Shown here: one piece after another, positions 1 through 9,448 of the stretch | Position numbering within the stretch: position 1 is the first letter of the stretch | How the letters are laid out: every line of letters begins with the position of its first letter | NCBI RefSeq assembly: GCF_000243115.2 | Contig: NZ_CP007035.1 | Coordinates: 930,001 to 994,000, forward strand | Reading direction: 5' to 3' | Source of the DNA: Niabella soli DSM 19437 | GTDB taxonomy: Bacteria; Bacteroidota; Bacteroidia; Chitinophagales; Chitinophagaceae | DNA length: 64,000 nt | Made by a program: the position numbers and the translations under genes | Notes under the pieces: generated by a model | Databases searched by the model: none | Told to the model about the DNA's origin: nothing | Seen by the model: only the letters and a program-made list of their open reading frames with translations

Positions 1-1550
1 TGCCGGATGATATCCTTAACCGGAACGGTTACAAAATTAAGTGTTCGGATCCCCTCGTATAAAATGCCAATGGTTTGCTCATCCACTTTTACCAGTGAAG
101 AGTAACCAAAAGTTTTTCGCTCATCTAGCAGTAACTGATGGGCGGGGGGCCATGTTTCACCCATATCGAGACTGGCTTTGATAGTTAAATGGTCCCGTGC
201 ATCACTATTGTTCATATTGCTAAAGAATAACACCTCTTTAAGAACGCCGTTTACGCGCACCCTTGCTTTGATGAGGGAACCCATACAAATGGGGTCCTGC
301 AACGCCTTTCCGGAAGTGGGGTGCTCCAACCAGGTACTGCCCAGGTCTTTTGTAGTAGCGATGCTCCGGAAACGGCCCCGGTTGTCGCGCATATTGAGCA
401 TTAATGTTCCCGGTGTGGTTTCCACTACCTGGGCTTCTGTGGTATTGGGTTTGGCACCGCGCCCCGATTTCCAGGTATTGCCATGGTCCGTGCTGTAAAT
501 AATGGATGCGTGGGGCAGGCCCGGTTTTTTACTTTCATCCCAATATTGTGAGGGAAATACCAGGGTGCCGTTTTGCATCGCTATTCCATTTCCCGGACCC
601 TGAAAATAAAGATGCCAGATGGGGTTTTTAACCTGAGCCGTAATATTTATGGGGGCAGACCATGTTTTGCCATCATCATCACTGGAGGCTAAAATAAATT
701 GACCCGAAACATCCGGAGACAGGCCGGGCCCCGAACCAGCGATGGAGTGGTTGCCTTTGCTCCACAATGCGGCTACCCATATTTTTTTTGTAACAGGATC
801 AAAAAGGATAGAAGGGTCGCCCACGCCACCGCTGCCCATTTTTATGATTACTTTCATAGGCTCCCATGTTTTGCCCCTGTCGGTACTCCTGCTCATACCC
901 ACATCAATATCCGCCGGAAGATCGCCGCTCTGTTTGTAGCGGATATCATAAACAGCGATCAATGTATTCTTATCCGTTTCCGTAATGCCCGGTATGCGAT
1001 AAGTGTGAACGCCATCATCCCCCGGCTGCCGGATGGTATTGCCAGTGTACCATCCCCCTGGTAAGGTGTTTACAGGATGTAGTGTTAATGTGGTGCCGTT
1101 TGAAAGGGATACAGCCGTGGTGTGTAAATTTATTTTTTTACCGGGGGCTATATTATCGTTTAACCGTACACTCACCCATAAATAGTTGATTCCCGGATTT
1201 AATGAACTATTTACCGGAATGGTATTTCTTATTTTGACAGCGCTAAGGGATGCTACTTTTTTTTCGTCAGAAAAATCCGATTCGATACCTGTTTCAAAAA
1301 CTTCAATGCTTGCGAGGGCGGTTACACTTGCCGCGTCAACATTCAGGACAAGCTGCCGGGTTGCCATTCCCCCTTTGGTGGTATAAATCCTGATCCTTTG
1401 TATCGGATTGTTTTTTGATTTTTTTAAAACAGGAATGGAATAGTTTAAAATCTCAGCGCTTGTCCCGGCTGTCTGGGCAACGCAAAGAAAGGAAGCGTTG
1501 AAAAACAGCGCAAACAATAAAGTGGTGAACAACGTTTTTTGTTTAATCAT
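1..1550 (-). CDS. nanH: Exo-alpha-sialidase, secreted (C-terminus cut by window edge)
   Basis: Reading the minus strand from ATG at 1550 gives an open frame to the left edge (about 516 codons), so only the last few residues are probably missing. It begins with a Sec signal peptide ending CVA-QT (about residue 25), followed by an N-terminal beta-sandwich-like region (about 30-165) as in two-domain Bacteroidota sialidases. The catalytic propeller starts at the YRIP motif (184-187), whose Arg binds the sialate carboxylate. At least five Asp boxes are visible: STDRGKTW, SSDDDGKTW, STDHGNTW, TTKDLGSTW and SLDMGETW. Family role: GH33 hydrolysis of terminal sialic acids from glycans in the periplasm or at the cell surface. 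It is the last visible gene of the susC-susD-nanA-MFS operon, 17 bp after the MFS stop. Substrate linkage and the exact sialic acid are not deducible. Confidence 0.88.
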   Translation of the reverse strand, partial: MIKQKTLFTTLLFALFFNASFLCVAQTAGTSAEILNYSIPVLKKSKNNPIQRIRIYTTKGGMATRQLVLNVDAASVTALASIEVFETGIESDFSDEKKVASLSAVKIRNTIPVNSSLNPGINYLWVSVRLNDNIAPGKKINLHTTAVSLSNGTTLTLHPVNTLPGGWYTGNTIRQPGDDGVHTYRIPGITETDKNTLIAVYDIRYKQSGDLPADIDVGMSRSTDRGKTWEPMKVIIKMGSGGVGDPSILFDPVTKKIWVAALWSKGNHSIAGSGPGLSPDVSGQFILASSDDDGKTWSAPINITAQVKNPIWHLYFQGPGNGIAMQNGTLVFPSQYWDESKKPGLPHASIIYSTDHGNTWKSGRGAKPNTTEAQVVETTPGTLMLNMRDNRGRFRSIATTKDLGSTWLEHPTSGKALQDPICMGSLIKARVRVNGVLKEVLFFSNMNNSDARDHLTIKASLDMGETWPPAHQLLLDERKTFGYSSLVKVDEQTIGILYEGIRTLNFVTVPVKDIIR

Positions 1551-1567
1551 GACCCTCTTTTGTAAAG

Positions 1568-2815
1568 CTAATCGGAAAAATTATTTGTTTTTGGCTTCAA
1601 AACAACCAATTGTAGTAGTACTGCCACAAAAACGATTATGGACATTAACGCAAAATCTTTTCCAAGATTTCCGGCGTCCGTTGCCTTCCCCAGGAGATCA
1701 GTAACAAATGCCCCGGCAAATACGCCTGTCATATTCATCAGGCCATAGGCGGTGGCTCTGTATTTAACGGAAACGAACTGGCAAAGTATAGGCATGTTGT
1801 TGGCGTCAAACATGCCAAAGCCCATACCAAAGAGAAAAGTAGCTGCGAGAATACTGAATAGCGAACTGCTGAAGCCGAGCAACAACAAGGCGGGAATCGT
1901 CAGGCTGAGCCCGGCAGCGCTGGTATAAATACGGCCTTTAAGATTTTTCTGAACCCATTTGTCGGAACAGGTTCCTCCAATGAGCACTCCAATAAAGGAA
2001 GCAATTGCAGTCGTGATGGTTGCAAGCGGCCCGGCTTTATCCATATCCAGGTGAAGGGTATGTGCAAATAAAGTGGGGAGCCAGTTTTTAGCGGCCCATC
2101 CAGGCAGACTTGGTATGGCAAAATAGAACAGGATCACCCAAAAGGCGATATTGGTAAATAAGATACCCAAACCTTTAAAAACTGATGGCCTTTTTTCGTT
2201 GCGTAACAGGGGAGTGGTCGCTGCTTTTGACACTTGCCTTTTTGATTTTAAAAAAATCAGCAACACCATAGCATAAATAATACCAATAACGCCGAACCAA
2301 TGAAAAGTTTGCTGCCATGAAAAACTTCGGGCAACGGTGGCTCCAAACCCGCCCAACGCTTGTCCCATATATAAGCCGGTCATGTGAATGCCAATAGCCA
2401 GGGATCTTGTTTTGGATTCATGGTATTCCGTTATTAACGCCAGACCTGCCGGAATATAGAGGGCCTCACTTACGCCCATGGTAGCTCTTAAAAAATAAAG
2501 CTGTTGAAAGGTGGTGGCATGGCCCATCAGGTAGGTTACGCCCGACCATACGAACAGGCTTCCTACAATCAGCCATTTCTTATTGAGCTTATCGGCAATA
2601 ATGCCGGAAACAGGGCTCATGAAGCCGTAGATCCAAAGAAATACGGCCATAAGTATTCCAAAATTCTCTGCGCGCTGCAATTCTTTTATATCATGCTGCA
2701 TGGAGTCGCGCATCGTGGAAAGCATCTGGCGGTCGAGGTAGTTTAACAGGGCTACGAACCATAAGAGCCCTACAACTACCCAGGGGTAATAATTTTTTTT
2801 TACCGGCGCGATCAT
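1568..2815 (-). CDS. MFS sugar-acid transporter (sialate/hexuronate-type)
   Basis: 415-residue major facilitator with 12 predicted hydrophobic segments. The N-terminus carries the LLNYLDRQML signature of the anion:cation symporter (ACS) group that includes hexuronate and sialic-acid transporters, followed by a GIIADKLNKKWL loop matching the MFS motif-A position. It lies 6 bp after nanA and 17 bp before the sialidase, so it most likely brings the free sialic acid released by that operon across the inner membrane. A clear paralogue occurs at 24140-25390 in the other operon; both share the LLNY-DR start and the RSLA-GIHM stretch in the middle of the protein. Substrate assignment rests on context; a hexuronate substrate cannot be excluded. 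Confidence 0.85.
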   Translation of the reverse strand: MIAPVKKNYYPWVVVGLLWFVALLNYLDRQMLSTMRDSMQHDIKELQRAENFGILMAVFLWIYGFMSPVSGIIADKLNKKWLIVGSLFVWSGVTYLMGHATTFQQLYFLRATMGVSEALYIPAGLALITEYHESKTRSLAIGIHMTGLYMGQALGGFGATVARSFSWQQTFHWFGVIGIIYAMVLLIFLKSKRQVSKAATTPLLRNEKRPSVFKGLGILFTNIAFWVILFYFAIPSLPGWAAKNWLPTLFAHTLHLDMDKAGPLATITTAIASFIGVLIGGTCSDKWVQKNLKGRIYTSAAGLSLTIPALLLLGFSSSLFSILAATFLFGMGFGMFDANNMPILCQFVSVKYRATAYGLMNMTGVFAGAFVTDLLGKATDAGNLGKDFALMSIIVFVAVLLQLVVLKPKTNNFSD

Positions 2816-2821
2816 TGAATA

Positions 2822-3748
2822 TTATTTGGAGCAGAAATCCGAAAACCCTAACGCGGCCGCCTCTTTTTGAAAGGCTTCAAAGGATGCAGCGCTCATGTTT
2901 TTAACCGGCAAACGAAAGGCCCCGCAGTCTAGTCCTACCAGTTTCATATAAGCCTTGCCGGTAGCAATACCGCCGTATTTGCCCAGTAGCCGGATCATAT
3001 CAATTGCTTTTTGCTGCAGCTCCCTGGCCTTACCCAACGCTCCTGTTTTAAAGGCTGCTATCATCTCATGATACAGCGGGGCTGCATAGTTATAGGTGCT
3101 GCCCACGGCACCACGGCTGCCTAAAGCCAATGCAGAGAGCATATTCTCGTCTCTGCCCCAAAGCATGTCATACCGGCCGTTCTCAACATACATACAGGAA
3201 AGAAAATCCATAAAATCTTCATGGGTGTATTTGATACCGGCGAAGTTGGGAATGGAACCATTTATGGCAAGCAGCAGATCATACATCGGGATATTGCACC
3301 CCGTAAGTACCGGAATATGATAATAGTAAAAAGCCGTTTTGGGTGCTGCGGCAGCAACCTTTTTGCAGCAGGCTGCCAGTGTCTCTGCATCGCCCGGTTT
3401 GAAATAAAAAGGGGCGGTAAAGGAAACGGCGTAGAGCCCAAGGCGTTCCGCAAATGCGGCCAACGCTTCACAATCGTTAAGAGCAGTGCCTCCTACGAGG
3501 CTGATTACTTTAAAAGCCTCATCGCCTTTGGTGGCGGCAGCCCAGGCTTCCATAACCTGCTTTTTTTCCTCTGTGGTTTGAGAAACGCCTTCGCCTGTGG
3601 AACCATTGATGAATGCACCCGATACGCCATTGTTCTTAAGGAGCCGGTAGTAAGCGGGCACCAGTTCCAGGTTTAGTTCACCGGCGGCGTTCATGGGGGT
3701 AAAGGGGGCTGCTATCAGCCCCGTAAGTTTTTTATATGATAGATTCAT
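2822..3748 (-). CDS. nanA: N-acetylneuraminate lyase (DHDPS/NAL family)
   Basis: 308-residue TIM-barrel aldolase expected to cleave N-acetylneuraminate to pyruvate and N-acetylmannosamine in the cytoplasm. The carboxylate-binding GSTGE motif is at 49-53, the YHIP motif with the catalytic Tyr at 143-146, and the Schiff-base Lys at 173 in GIKYT, all at the spacing of the E. coli enzyme. Length is normal for the family (about 300). It sits between susD (28 bp upstream) and the MFS gene (6 bp downstream), as in Bacteroidota nan operons. The second family member at 11583 is more diverged. No epimerase or kinase for ManNAc is present in this window, so the next step must be encoded elsewhere. Confidence 0.88.
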   Translation of the reverse strand: MNLSYKKLTGLIAAPFTPMNAAGELNLELVPAYYRLLKNNGVSGAFINGSTGEGVSQTTEEKKQVMEAWAAATKGDEAFKVISLVGGTALNDCEALAAFAERLGLYAVSFTAPFYFKPGDAETLAACCKKVAAAAPKTAFYYYHIPVLTGCNIPMYDLLLAINGSIPNFAGIKYTHEDFMDFLSCMYVENGRYDMLWGRDENMLSALALGSRGAVGSTYNYAAPLYHEMIAAFKTGALGKARELQQKAIDMIRLLGKYGGIATGKAYMKLVGLDCGAFRLPVKNMSAASFEAFQKEAAALGFSDFCSK

Positions 3749-3776
3749 GTATTCGAAAAATACGTTTATTCTTTTA

Positions 3777-5309
3777 TTAATATTGGCTGTAACCGGGGGT
3801 TTGCGTCAGGAGCCTGTTGTTGGTTAGCGTATTTCTGTCAATTGGCCAGAGTAATTTGTAGGAGTCGCCGGGCAATATATTTGTGTGCGCATATACGTAT
3901 GGATCGCCCATTCTTCTGAGGTCATACCATCTTTTCCCTTCCAGGATAAATTCATAAAAGCGCTCCTGAAGAATAGCTTCTTTGGGAGTAGCATCTATGG
4001 GCTGATTGGGGTAGCCCATCGTGCCTGCATTATAATTGGTGCCAAAGGCTCTGCTCCTTACTGCATTTATTTCGTTGGCCGGATTTTCTCCTAACGCAAG
4101 TTTCGCTTCGGCCAGCAATAACAATAAATCAGCATAGCGGTAAATCGGGAAGTCATTAGTGAACTGACGCACACCGGCACTCTGTTCGCCCTGGTATTTG
4201 TTAACAAAGGCGCCTGCCAGTTGATAAACGCTTCCAACCCGGTTATAAGCGCCTTGTATGCTGGCCCATTTCCTGGAGTCCAGATTACTGAAGGCGCGGT
4301 AGGTAGCGATTTTGGTGGGAACCCGGAGCAGTCCTCCCCAGTTGTCTGTTGTTACATTAAATTTCCGGTTGCCCAATGAGTCGTAAAAATTGGCCAGCAG
4401 ACCTGATTGGGGAAAAAAGCTGTTGGCAAAGGGAAGCTGTGCTTCATCCAGTTTGTTTTTTAATACAAAGATGATTTCGCTATTGGCTTTGTTAGATGGG
4501 GCGAATACATTTGCATAATTTGATTGTAAAGCCAGTGAGGGAATGTTCGTCTGGATATCCAGCAACGCATTTTTTGCAGTAGTGGCATCAGCAGCTCCGC
4601 CCCCGCGGTAACTGGTCCATAAATATACTTCCGCTTTTAACATCTGGGTGGCCGCCTTAGACCACAGCCCTTTATCATTTTTGAAGGAATAGTCTGTTCC
4701 GTAACTGGATAGTGAACTTTCGATATCTGACTTTATCAAGGCCATTACCGAATCCGTGCCGGAGGCGGGTTTCGCTAATGCACTGATATCGATATTTACC
4801 GTCGGCTCCGTCTGAATAATTACTTTGCCCCAGGTGCGCAAAAGATGAAAGTAATAAAAAGCCCGCATCCCGTATGCGATACCAAGATAGTAGGCCTTTG
4901 TGGCAGGGACCATTGAGGAAACGGTTTCTATTTTATTGATCAGCAAATTGAGCTGATTGATATTGTAGTAAAAGTTGCCGTACCCTGAGACGCCTGAATT
5001 ATCCAGGTCCAGGTTGTTGGTCCAGAGTCGCTCCAGGCCCTGGGACGACTCACCCGTGAAGGCGGCACCGGAACCCGGATCGGTTCCAAATATATCGGCC
5101 CGCATTTCTCCCAGAGTGACCAATTGGGTAGTTGTGGCGCGCAGATTTATATGAATGCCGGTAACGAATACATCTACCTGCTCAGGCGATTTCCAGAAGC
5201 TGGCATCGCTATAGGAACTCACGGGCGAAAGCTCGAGGTTTTTATTGCATGCATTGAAGGAAATTAGAATAATGCAGGCGCCTATTATGGAGAAGAAATT
5301 TTTTTTCAT
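3777..5309 (-). CDS. susD: SusD/RagB-family surface glycan-binding lipoprotein
   Basis: 510-residue SusD-like protein. The N-terminus is a lipoprotein signal with lipobox FNAC and the lipidated Cys at 21. Alpha-helical TPR-type repeats follow, and near the C-terminus is the family hallmark ILQERFYEFILEGKRWYDL. It forms the lid of the TonB-dependent SusC channel encoded 27 bp upstream and captures the glycan or sugar acid at the outer membrane. Given the operon (NanA, MFS, sialidase), the ligand is probably sialic acid or a sialylated oligosaccharide. Bacteroidota SusD-like proteins diverge quickly, so the ligand is context-based. Confidence 0.92.
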   Translation of the reverse strand: MKKNFFSIIGACIILISFNACNKNLELSPVSSYSDASFWKSPEQVDVFVTGIHINLRATTTQLVTLGEMRADIFGTDPGSGAAFTGESSQGLERLWTNNLDLDNSGVSGYGNFYYNINQLNLLINKIETVSSMVPATKAYYLGIAYGMRAFYYFHLLRTWGKVIIQTEPTVNIDISALAKPASGTDSVMALIKSDIESSLSSYGTDYSFKNDKGLWSKAATQMLKAEVYLWTSYRGGGAADATTAKNALLDIQTNIPSLALQSNYANVFAPSNKANSEIIFVLKNKLDEAQLPFANSFFPQSGLLANFYDSLGNRKFNVTTDNWGGLLRVPTKIATYRAFSNLDSRKWASIQGAYNRVGSVYQLAGAFVNKYQGEQSAGVRQFTNDFPIYRYADLLLLLAEAKLALGENPANEINAVRSRAFGTNYNAGTMGYPNQPIDATPKEAILQERFYEFILEGKRWYDLRRMGDPYVYAHTNILPGDSYKLLWPIDRNTLTNNRLLTQTPGYSQY

Positions 5310-5336
5310 ATTTAAAAGATTAAATAGTCGCTTTGT

Positions 5337-8300
5337 TTAGAATGTTAACTGAATGCCAAACGTATAGGATTTGGGAGTGGGGTAGGTGCCGGTGTAGACC
5401 CCTGTGATGGTATTGGTTCCGGGAGTAACCGGAGGCTCAGGCGATGGCCCTGTAAATTTAGTGAAATACACAAGGTTGTTTCCCGATAAAAATATTCTGC
5501 CGGCGGTGAAAAAATGAGTTTTAGACAACAGGGACTGGTTAAAATCATAAGACAGGGTAATCTCTCTTAAGGCCAGGTAATCTCCTTTTTCGTAAAAACG
5601 GGAGTTGTTGCTGTTTAAGGCTACATTGGCATTGTTGCTCCTGGTGTAATTTTTCTTTCCTGTGGGTGCCGCCACCTGGTCGGCATAATATACTTTTGGG
5701 ATATCTGTTGAAGTATTTGTTGGCGACCATGCCTGTTTTTGCAGATCAAAGTAGTTGAATGTTCCCTGGTAATTTCCAAGGGTACGCGCTACTAGGTCAT
5801 TATAAATGGTGTGTCCCAGGGCAAACTCGAACCTGCTGTAGATGGAGAATCCTTTGTAGTTCGCGGAGGCCCAGAAGCCGCCGGTCCATTTAGGATAAAT
5901 ATTCCCGATACGCACCTGATCGCGGGAGTCGATAGTGTCGTTTTTGTCAACGTCTAGCCAGTTAACGTCGCCGGGTGTAATTTTGCCGGTGCCATAGTTA
6001 ACACCAGGACCGCTGATGCCGGCAATCAGATCTTTCCTGTTGTTTGCCACCTGCGTGATCTCGTTCGCATCTTTAAAAATGGACACTTGTTTAAAGGCAT
6101 AAATCTCTCCCAGGGTTCCGCCTTCCTGGTAGCCACCCACCCAGATAACCTGTTTTGAAACGGGGTCATAAACCTGCATGCCCCCCTGGCGATTGTTCGC
6201 GTTTCCGTTATAGGGTAATTTTATGATTTTATTTTTTACAAAGGAGGCGTTGGCGCCTACATCAACCTTTAAACCACTGGGGCTGTTCAGTACATTGGCT
6301 GTCAGCGAAAATTCATATCCCCTGTTCTGGAACTGGCCTAAGTTGGTTCTGAAACTATTAAAGCCGGTATAGCTGGGCAGGTTAAGCTGCGTTAGCAGGT
6401 CGCTGGTGTTACGTACATAATAATCAAACAGGAGATTCACCCGGTTTTTGAAAAGCCCCATGTCAAACCCGACATCAGCGGTTTTACTTTTCTCCCAGCG
6501 AAGATCATTGTTTACTAATCCGGTGTAGGAGAAGCCCGCATTACCGTTATAAAGCCCCTGAGAGCTGTAAACCCCCTGCACTTCGTAGCGACCTAAACCT
6601 GCAACGTTCCCGTTGATACCATAGCTAAAGCGCGGTTTAAAGGTGGAAATAACTTTGGACAGGCCACTGTTTGCAAAAAAGGATTCGTTATGAAGGTTCC
6701 ATCCCGCAGACATACCGGGGAAAAAACCGAACTGATGCCCTTCCGCAAGACTGGAAACGCCATCCTGGCGAAAAACGAGCTGTAACAGATACTTGTTGGC
6801 ATAGTCATAATTCAGACGGCCAAAGGCGGAGATAACTCTGTACTCCGACCGGGTGGTATAGTTGGGGCCGGCGGCGAAAGCCGTTGCCGCATTTACGGTT
6901 GTTATATCGTCTGTAGGCGATTTTGTTCCGGATACCTGCATGTCAAAATTCCGGATTCCGTAATATTCGGCGCCCAGCATAGGATTGACGGTATGTTTGC
7001 CAAATGTTTTATTATAGTTGAGCAACGCATTATATTGTTGCTGAAAATAATTGGATTGGTTAGCATAAGAAGGCCGGGCGGTGCTGCTGTACGTTGGAGT
7101 AGGCAGAAAAATATTTGCGTAGGTTTGAGTGGCTTTGGTAAAGCCTTCATTTAACGATTGATATAAATAGCCCGATCCGCTTACTTTAAGATACAGGTCC
7201 TTAATGATGTCCCATTTAACGGCGGCATTGGCGGTGATCCGCGTTACCTGGTTGTTGCGGACGCTTTTCTGCAGCCAGTAAAGCGGGTTGCCATCCGATG
7301 CGCTGTTGCCCGGGTTCGGCAATGTTTTGGCACTATCGATCCAGGGGTTAAAAGTAGGCCAGATGGCCATACTTCTATATAAGGTATTTACATCGCCCGC
7401 AATAGCTCCATACTGGGAGGAGGTTGAAAAAGTAGAACCGGTAGTCACTTCCAGGTTAGGTTTGATCTTGTAGGAACCGTTCAGATCCAAAGAGTATCTT
7501 TTATAATCAGATCCAACAATGATCCCATCCTCATTATAATAATCGAAGGCCGCAAAAAATTTGCCGCGGTCATTACCGGCCATTACATTAATATAATGAT
7601 CGTTGGTATGGGTATTCCGGAAAACAATATCTTCTATTTCACCGGAATGGTCTTTAAAAATAATGGTTCCGCCATAGGGGTCGCCAACGGTATCCCAACC
7701 TTTGGCGAGGAGAGAAGCAGTGCTTGAATTATACTGGCGTATGTCAAATGAAGACAGGTTGGCACTATCGGTAAACAAACCATAGCCCCTGCTTTGATTA
7801 GCCTGCGTCAATGTTCTGCCGGAATTCAGGTTGCCCAGGCGGTTGTAATAAATAAAATCTTTTGCATTCATATAATTATATAAGTCGCGGCGTTTATTAT
7901 ACCCGCCGGTATATTTATACGTAACCTCGGCTCTTCCCGTCTTTCCCTGTTTGGTGGTGATCAGGATCACTCCATTGTTGGCCCGGGCTCCATAAATAGC
8001 CGTTGCGGCGGCATCTTTCAATAATTCAATGGATTCAATGTTCTGGGCAGGAATGTCATTATAATCCCGGATAACACCATCCACTACCACCAGGGGGCTT
8101 CCGGGGCTATTAATAGAAGCGCCGCCGCGCAGCATCACCATCGGGGTTGCGCCGGGTTGCCCGGTGGCATTCACTACCTGTAGCCCCGGAACCGTTCCCT
8201 GCAGAGCGCTGGCTATGTTGGAGCGGGGCGCTGTTTGCAGCACTTTGTTATCCAGTTTGGAGATGGCGCTGGTCACATTTCTTCTGCTTTGGGTGCCATA

Positions 8301-8636
8301 ACCCACTACCACCACTTCATCCATCTTTGATGCGGCACCGGGGCTTAAGGTGATGGTGGGAGCTGTGGTCCCGGAAACCCGCCATTCTGATGGGGCATAC
8401 CCGGCATAACTCACTTCCAGGATTTGATTTTGCTCGGCAGTGATTTCAAATGCTCCCGCTGCATTGGTTACGGTTGCCCGTTTCATCCCTTTAACCGAAA
8501 CGGTTGCACCTGCCAGCGGCAAATTAGTGGCCTCATCTAAAACTTTGCCTGTTACGGAGCGGGACTGGGCAAAAGCATTGATGACGGTAAATGTGATAAA
8601 AAACAATAGAATTGTTTTTTGGCAAACAATACGCAT
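5337..8636 (-). CDS. susC: SusC/RagA-family TonB-dependent outer-membrane transporter
   Basis: 1099-residue protein with a signal peptide ending AFAQ-S (about 24), a carboxypeptidase-regulatory-like domain (about 27-100) and the SusC plug signature DEVVVVGYGTQ at about 106-116. The plug domain continues with TAIYGARANNGVILITTK, and the rest is a long beta-barrel ending in an aromatic residue (QLTF), as expected for Bam-dependent assembly. It imports the ligand captured by SusD using TonB energy. It is the first gene of the minus-strand operon. Its upstream region (8637-8755) is shared with the divergent gntR gene and holds a 19-bp palindrome, so repression by that regulator is likely. Confidence 0.93.
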   Translation of the reverse strand: MRIVCQKTILLFFITFTVINAFAQSRSVTGKVLDEATNLPLAGATVSVKGMKRATVTNAAGAFEITAEQNQILEVSYAGYAPSEWRVSGTTAPTITLSPGAASKMDEVVVVGYGTQSRRNVTSAISKLDNKVLQTAPRSNIASALQGTVPGLQVVNATGQPGATPMVMLRGGASINSPGSPLVVVDGVIRDYNDIPAQNIESIELLKDAAATAIYGARANNGVILITTKQGKTGRAEVTYKYTGGYNKRRDLYNYMNAKDFIYYNRLGNLNSGRTLTQANQSRGYGLFTDSANLSSFDIRQYNSSTASLLAKGWDTVGDPYGGTIIFKDHSGEIEDIVFRNTHTNDHYINVMAGNDRGKFFAAFDYYNEDGIIVGSDYKRYSLDLNGSYKIKPNLEVTTGSTFSTSSQYGAIAGDVNTLYRSMAIWPTFNPWIDSAKTLPNPGNSASDGNPLYWLQKSVRNNQVTRITANAAVKWDIIKDLYLKVSGSGYLYQSLNEGFTKATQTYANIFLPTPTYSSTARPSYANQSNYFQQQYNALLNYNKTFGKHTVNPMLGAEYYGIRNFDMQVSGTKSPTDDITTVNAATAFAAGPNYTTRSEYRVISAFGRLNYDYANKYLLQLVFRQDGVSSLAEGHQFGFFPGMSAGWNLHNESFFANSGLSKVISTFKPRFSYGINGNVAGLGRYEVQGVYSSQGLYNGNAGFSYTGLVNNDLRWEKSKTADVGFDMGLFKNRVNLLFDYYVRNTSDLLTQLNLPSYTGFNSFRTNLGQFQNRGYEFSLTANVLNSPSGLKVDVGANASFVKNKIIKLPYNGNANNRQGGMQVYDPVSKQVIWVGGYQEGGTLGEIYAFKQVSIFKDANEITQVANNRKDLIAGISGPGVNYGTGKITPGDVNWLDVDKNDTIDSRDQVRIGNIYPKWTGGFWASANYKGFSIYSRFEFALGHTIYNDLVARTLGNYQGTFNYFDLQKQAWSPTNTSTDIPKVYYADQVAAPTGKKNYTRSNNANVALNSNNSRFYEKGDYLALREITLSYDFNQSLLSKTHFFTAGRIFLSGNNLVYFTKFTGPSPEPPVTPGTNTITGVYTGTYPTPKSYTFGIQLTF

Positions 8637-8660
8637 AAGTCGTTTAAATTTTTATTTTAG

Positions 8661-8679
8661 TATTATGTAATACATAATA
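8661..8679. promoter_or_regulatory. 19-bp palindromic operator between susC and gntR
   Basis: TATTATGTAATACATAATA is a perfect odd-length palindrome centred on A8670. The core ATGTnnnACAT fits the TnGTnnnACnA operator type used by FadR-subfamily GntR repressors. It lies 24 bp upstream of the susC start and 76 bp upstream of gntR1, so one dimer could control both directions. The same ATGTnnnACAT core recurs three times upstream of the second operon. Confidence 0.7.
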
Positions 8680-8728
8680 AAATTAATGCTTATTTTTAAA
8701 CCGCCAAATTTTTTTATATTTTAGAGTC

Positions 8729-8736
8729 TATTTTTG
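8729..8736 (+). promoter_or_regulatory. Candidate -7 element for the GntR gene
   Basis: TATTTTTG fits the Bacteroidota -7 consensus TAnnTTTG and lies 19 bp before the GTG start codon at 8756. No convincing -33 TTTG is seen at the right distance, so this is a weak call. Confidence 0.35.
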
Positions 8737-8755
8737 TTCATTCAAAAAAATATCT

Positions 8756-9448
8756 GTGGATAACGTTTTTAAATCAATTGAAAATTTCAGCCTGGTGGAC
8801 CGGGTGGAAGCCAATATTATCGATTTGTTACATCACCGGAAATTAAAAGTAGGCGACAGTATTCCGAAAGAAGTAGACCTGGCTACCAGCCTGGGCGTCA
8901 GCCGGACTGTTATTCGGGAAGCGCTGATGCGGTTACGGATTATGGGGCTGATTGACACCCGGAAGAAGAAGGGCGCCGTTATCACCAGCCCGGATTTATT
9001 CAGCAACCTTGCCAAAAGCCTCAATCCCTACGTATTAAGCGATGATACGCTAAAGGAAATTTTTGAGATCCGGTTGGTGCTCGAGATCGGTATGGCCGAC
9101 CTGTTATTCCGGAGAATCACAGAAGAGGATATTAAAGAGCTGAAGCAGATCGTTAAAAATGAGCCTTCGTCAACAAAGAGTTTTATGTTCAATGCTTCTT
9201 ATGAAATTGCGTTCCATGGAAAGCTGTATGCCATTTCTCAGAATGAAACCTTGAAGCGTTTTCAAAACCTGTTGCTTCCGGTTTTTGATTATGTTCAAAA
9301 AAGCTCTTTGGTGAACCAGAATGTAAGCCCCAAGAAGTTTGTTTCACATAAGCAACTTATCTCCATTCTGGAAAAAGGCACTCCCGAAGAATTCCGGAAC
9401 GGCATGCGCAGTCATTTAGAAAATCATTTTAACCGGCTGATGGATTAG
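8756..9448 (+). CDS. GntR family regulator, FadR/FCD subfamily (nan operon)
   Basis: 230-residue regulator starting at GTG. The N-terminal winged helix-turn-helix (about 15-80) includes the recognition stretch LGVSRTVIREALMRLR. The C-terminal all-helical FCD ligand domain (about 95-225) contains the EIRLVLEIGMADL helix. It is divergent from susC, with a perfect palindrome between them, and probably represses the sialic-acid operon until a sialate or its breakdown product binds the FCD domain. Its stop codon overlaps by 4 bp the stop of the convergent sialidase-like gene. A paralogue with an almost identical recognition helix lies at 10651-11361, so cross-talk between the two is possible. Confidence 0.88.
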   Translation: MDNVFKSIENFSLVDRVEANIIDLLHHRKLKVGDSIPKEVDLATSLGVSRTVIREALMRLRIMGLIDTRKKKGAVITSPDLFSNLAKSLNPYVLSDDTLKEIFEIRLVLEIGMADLLFRRITEEDIKELKQIVKNEPSSTKSFMFNASYEIAFHGKLYAISQNETLKRFQNLLLPVFDYVQKSSLVNQNVSPKKFVSHKQLISILEKGTPEEFRNGMRSHLENHFNRLMD

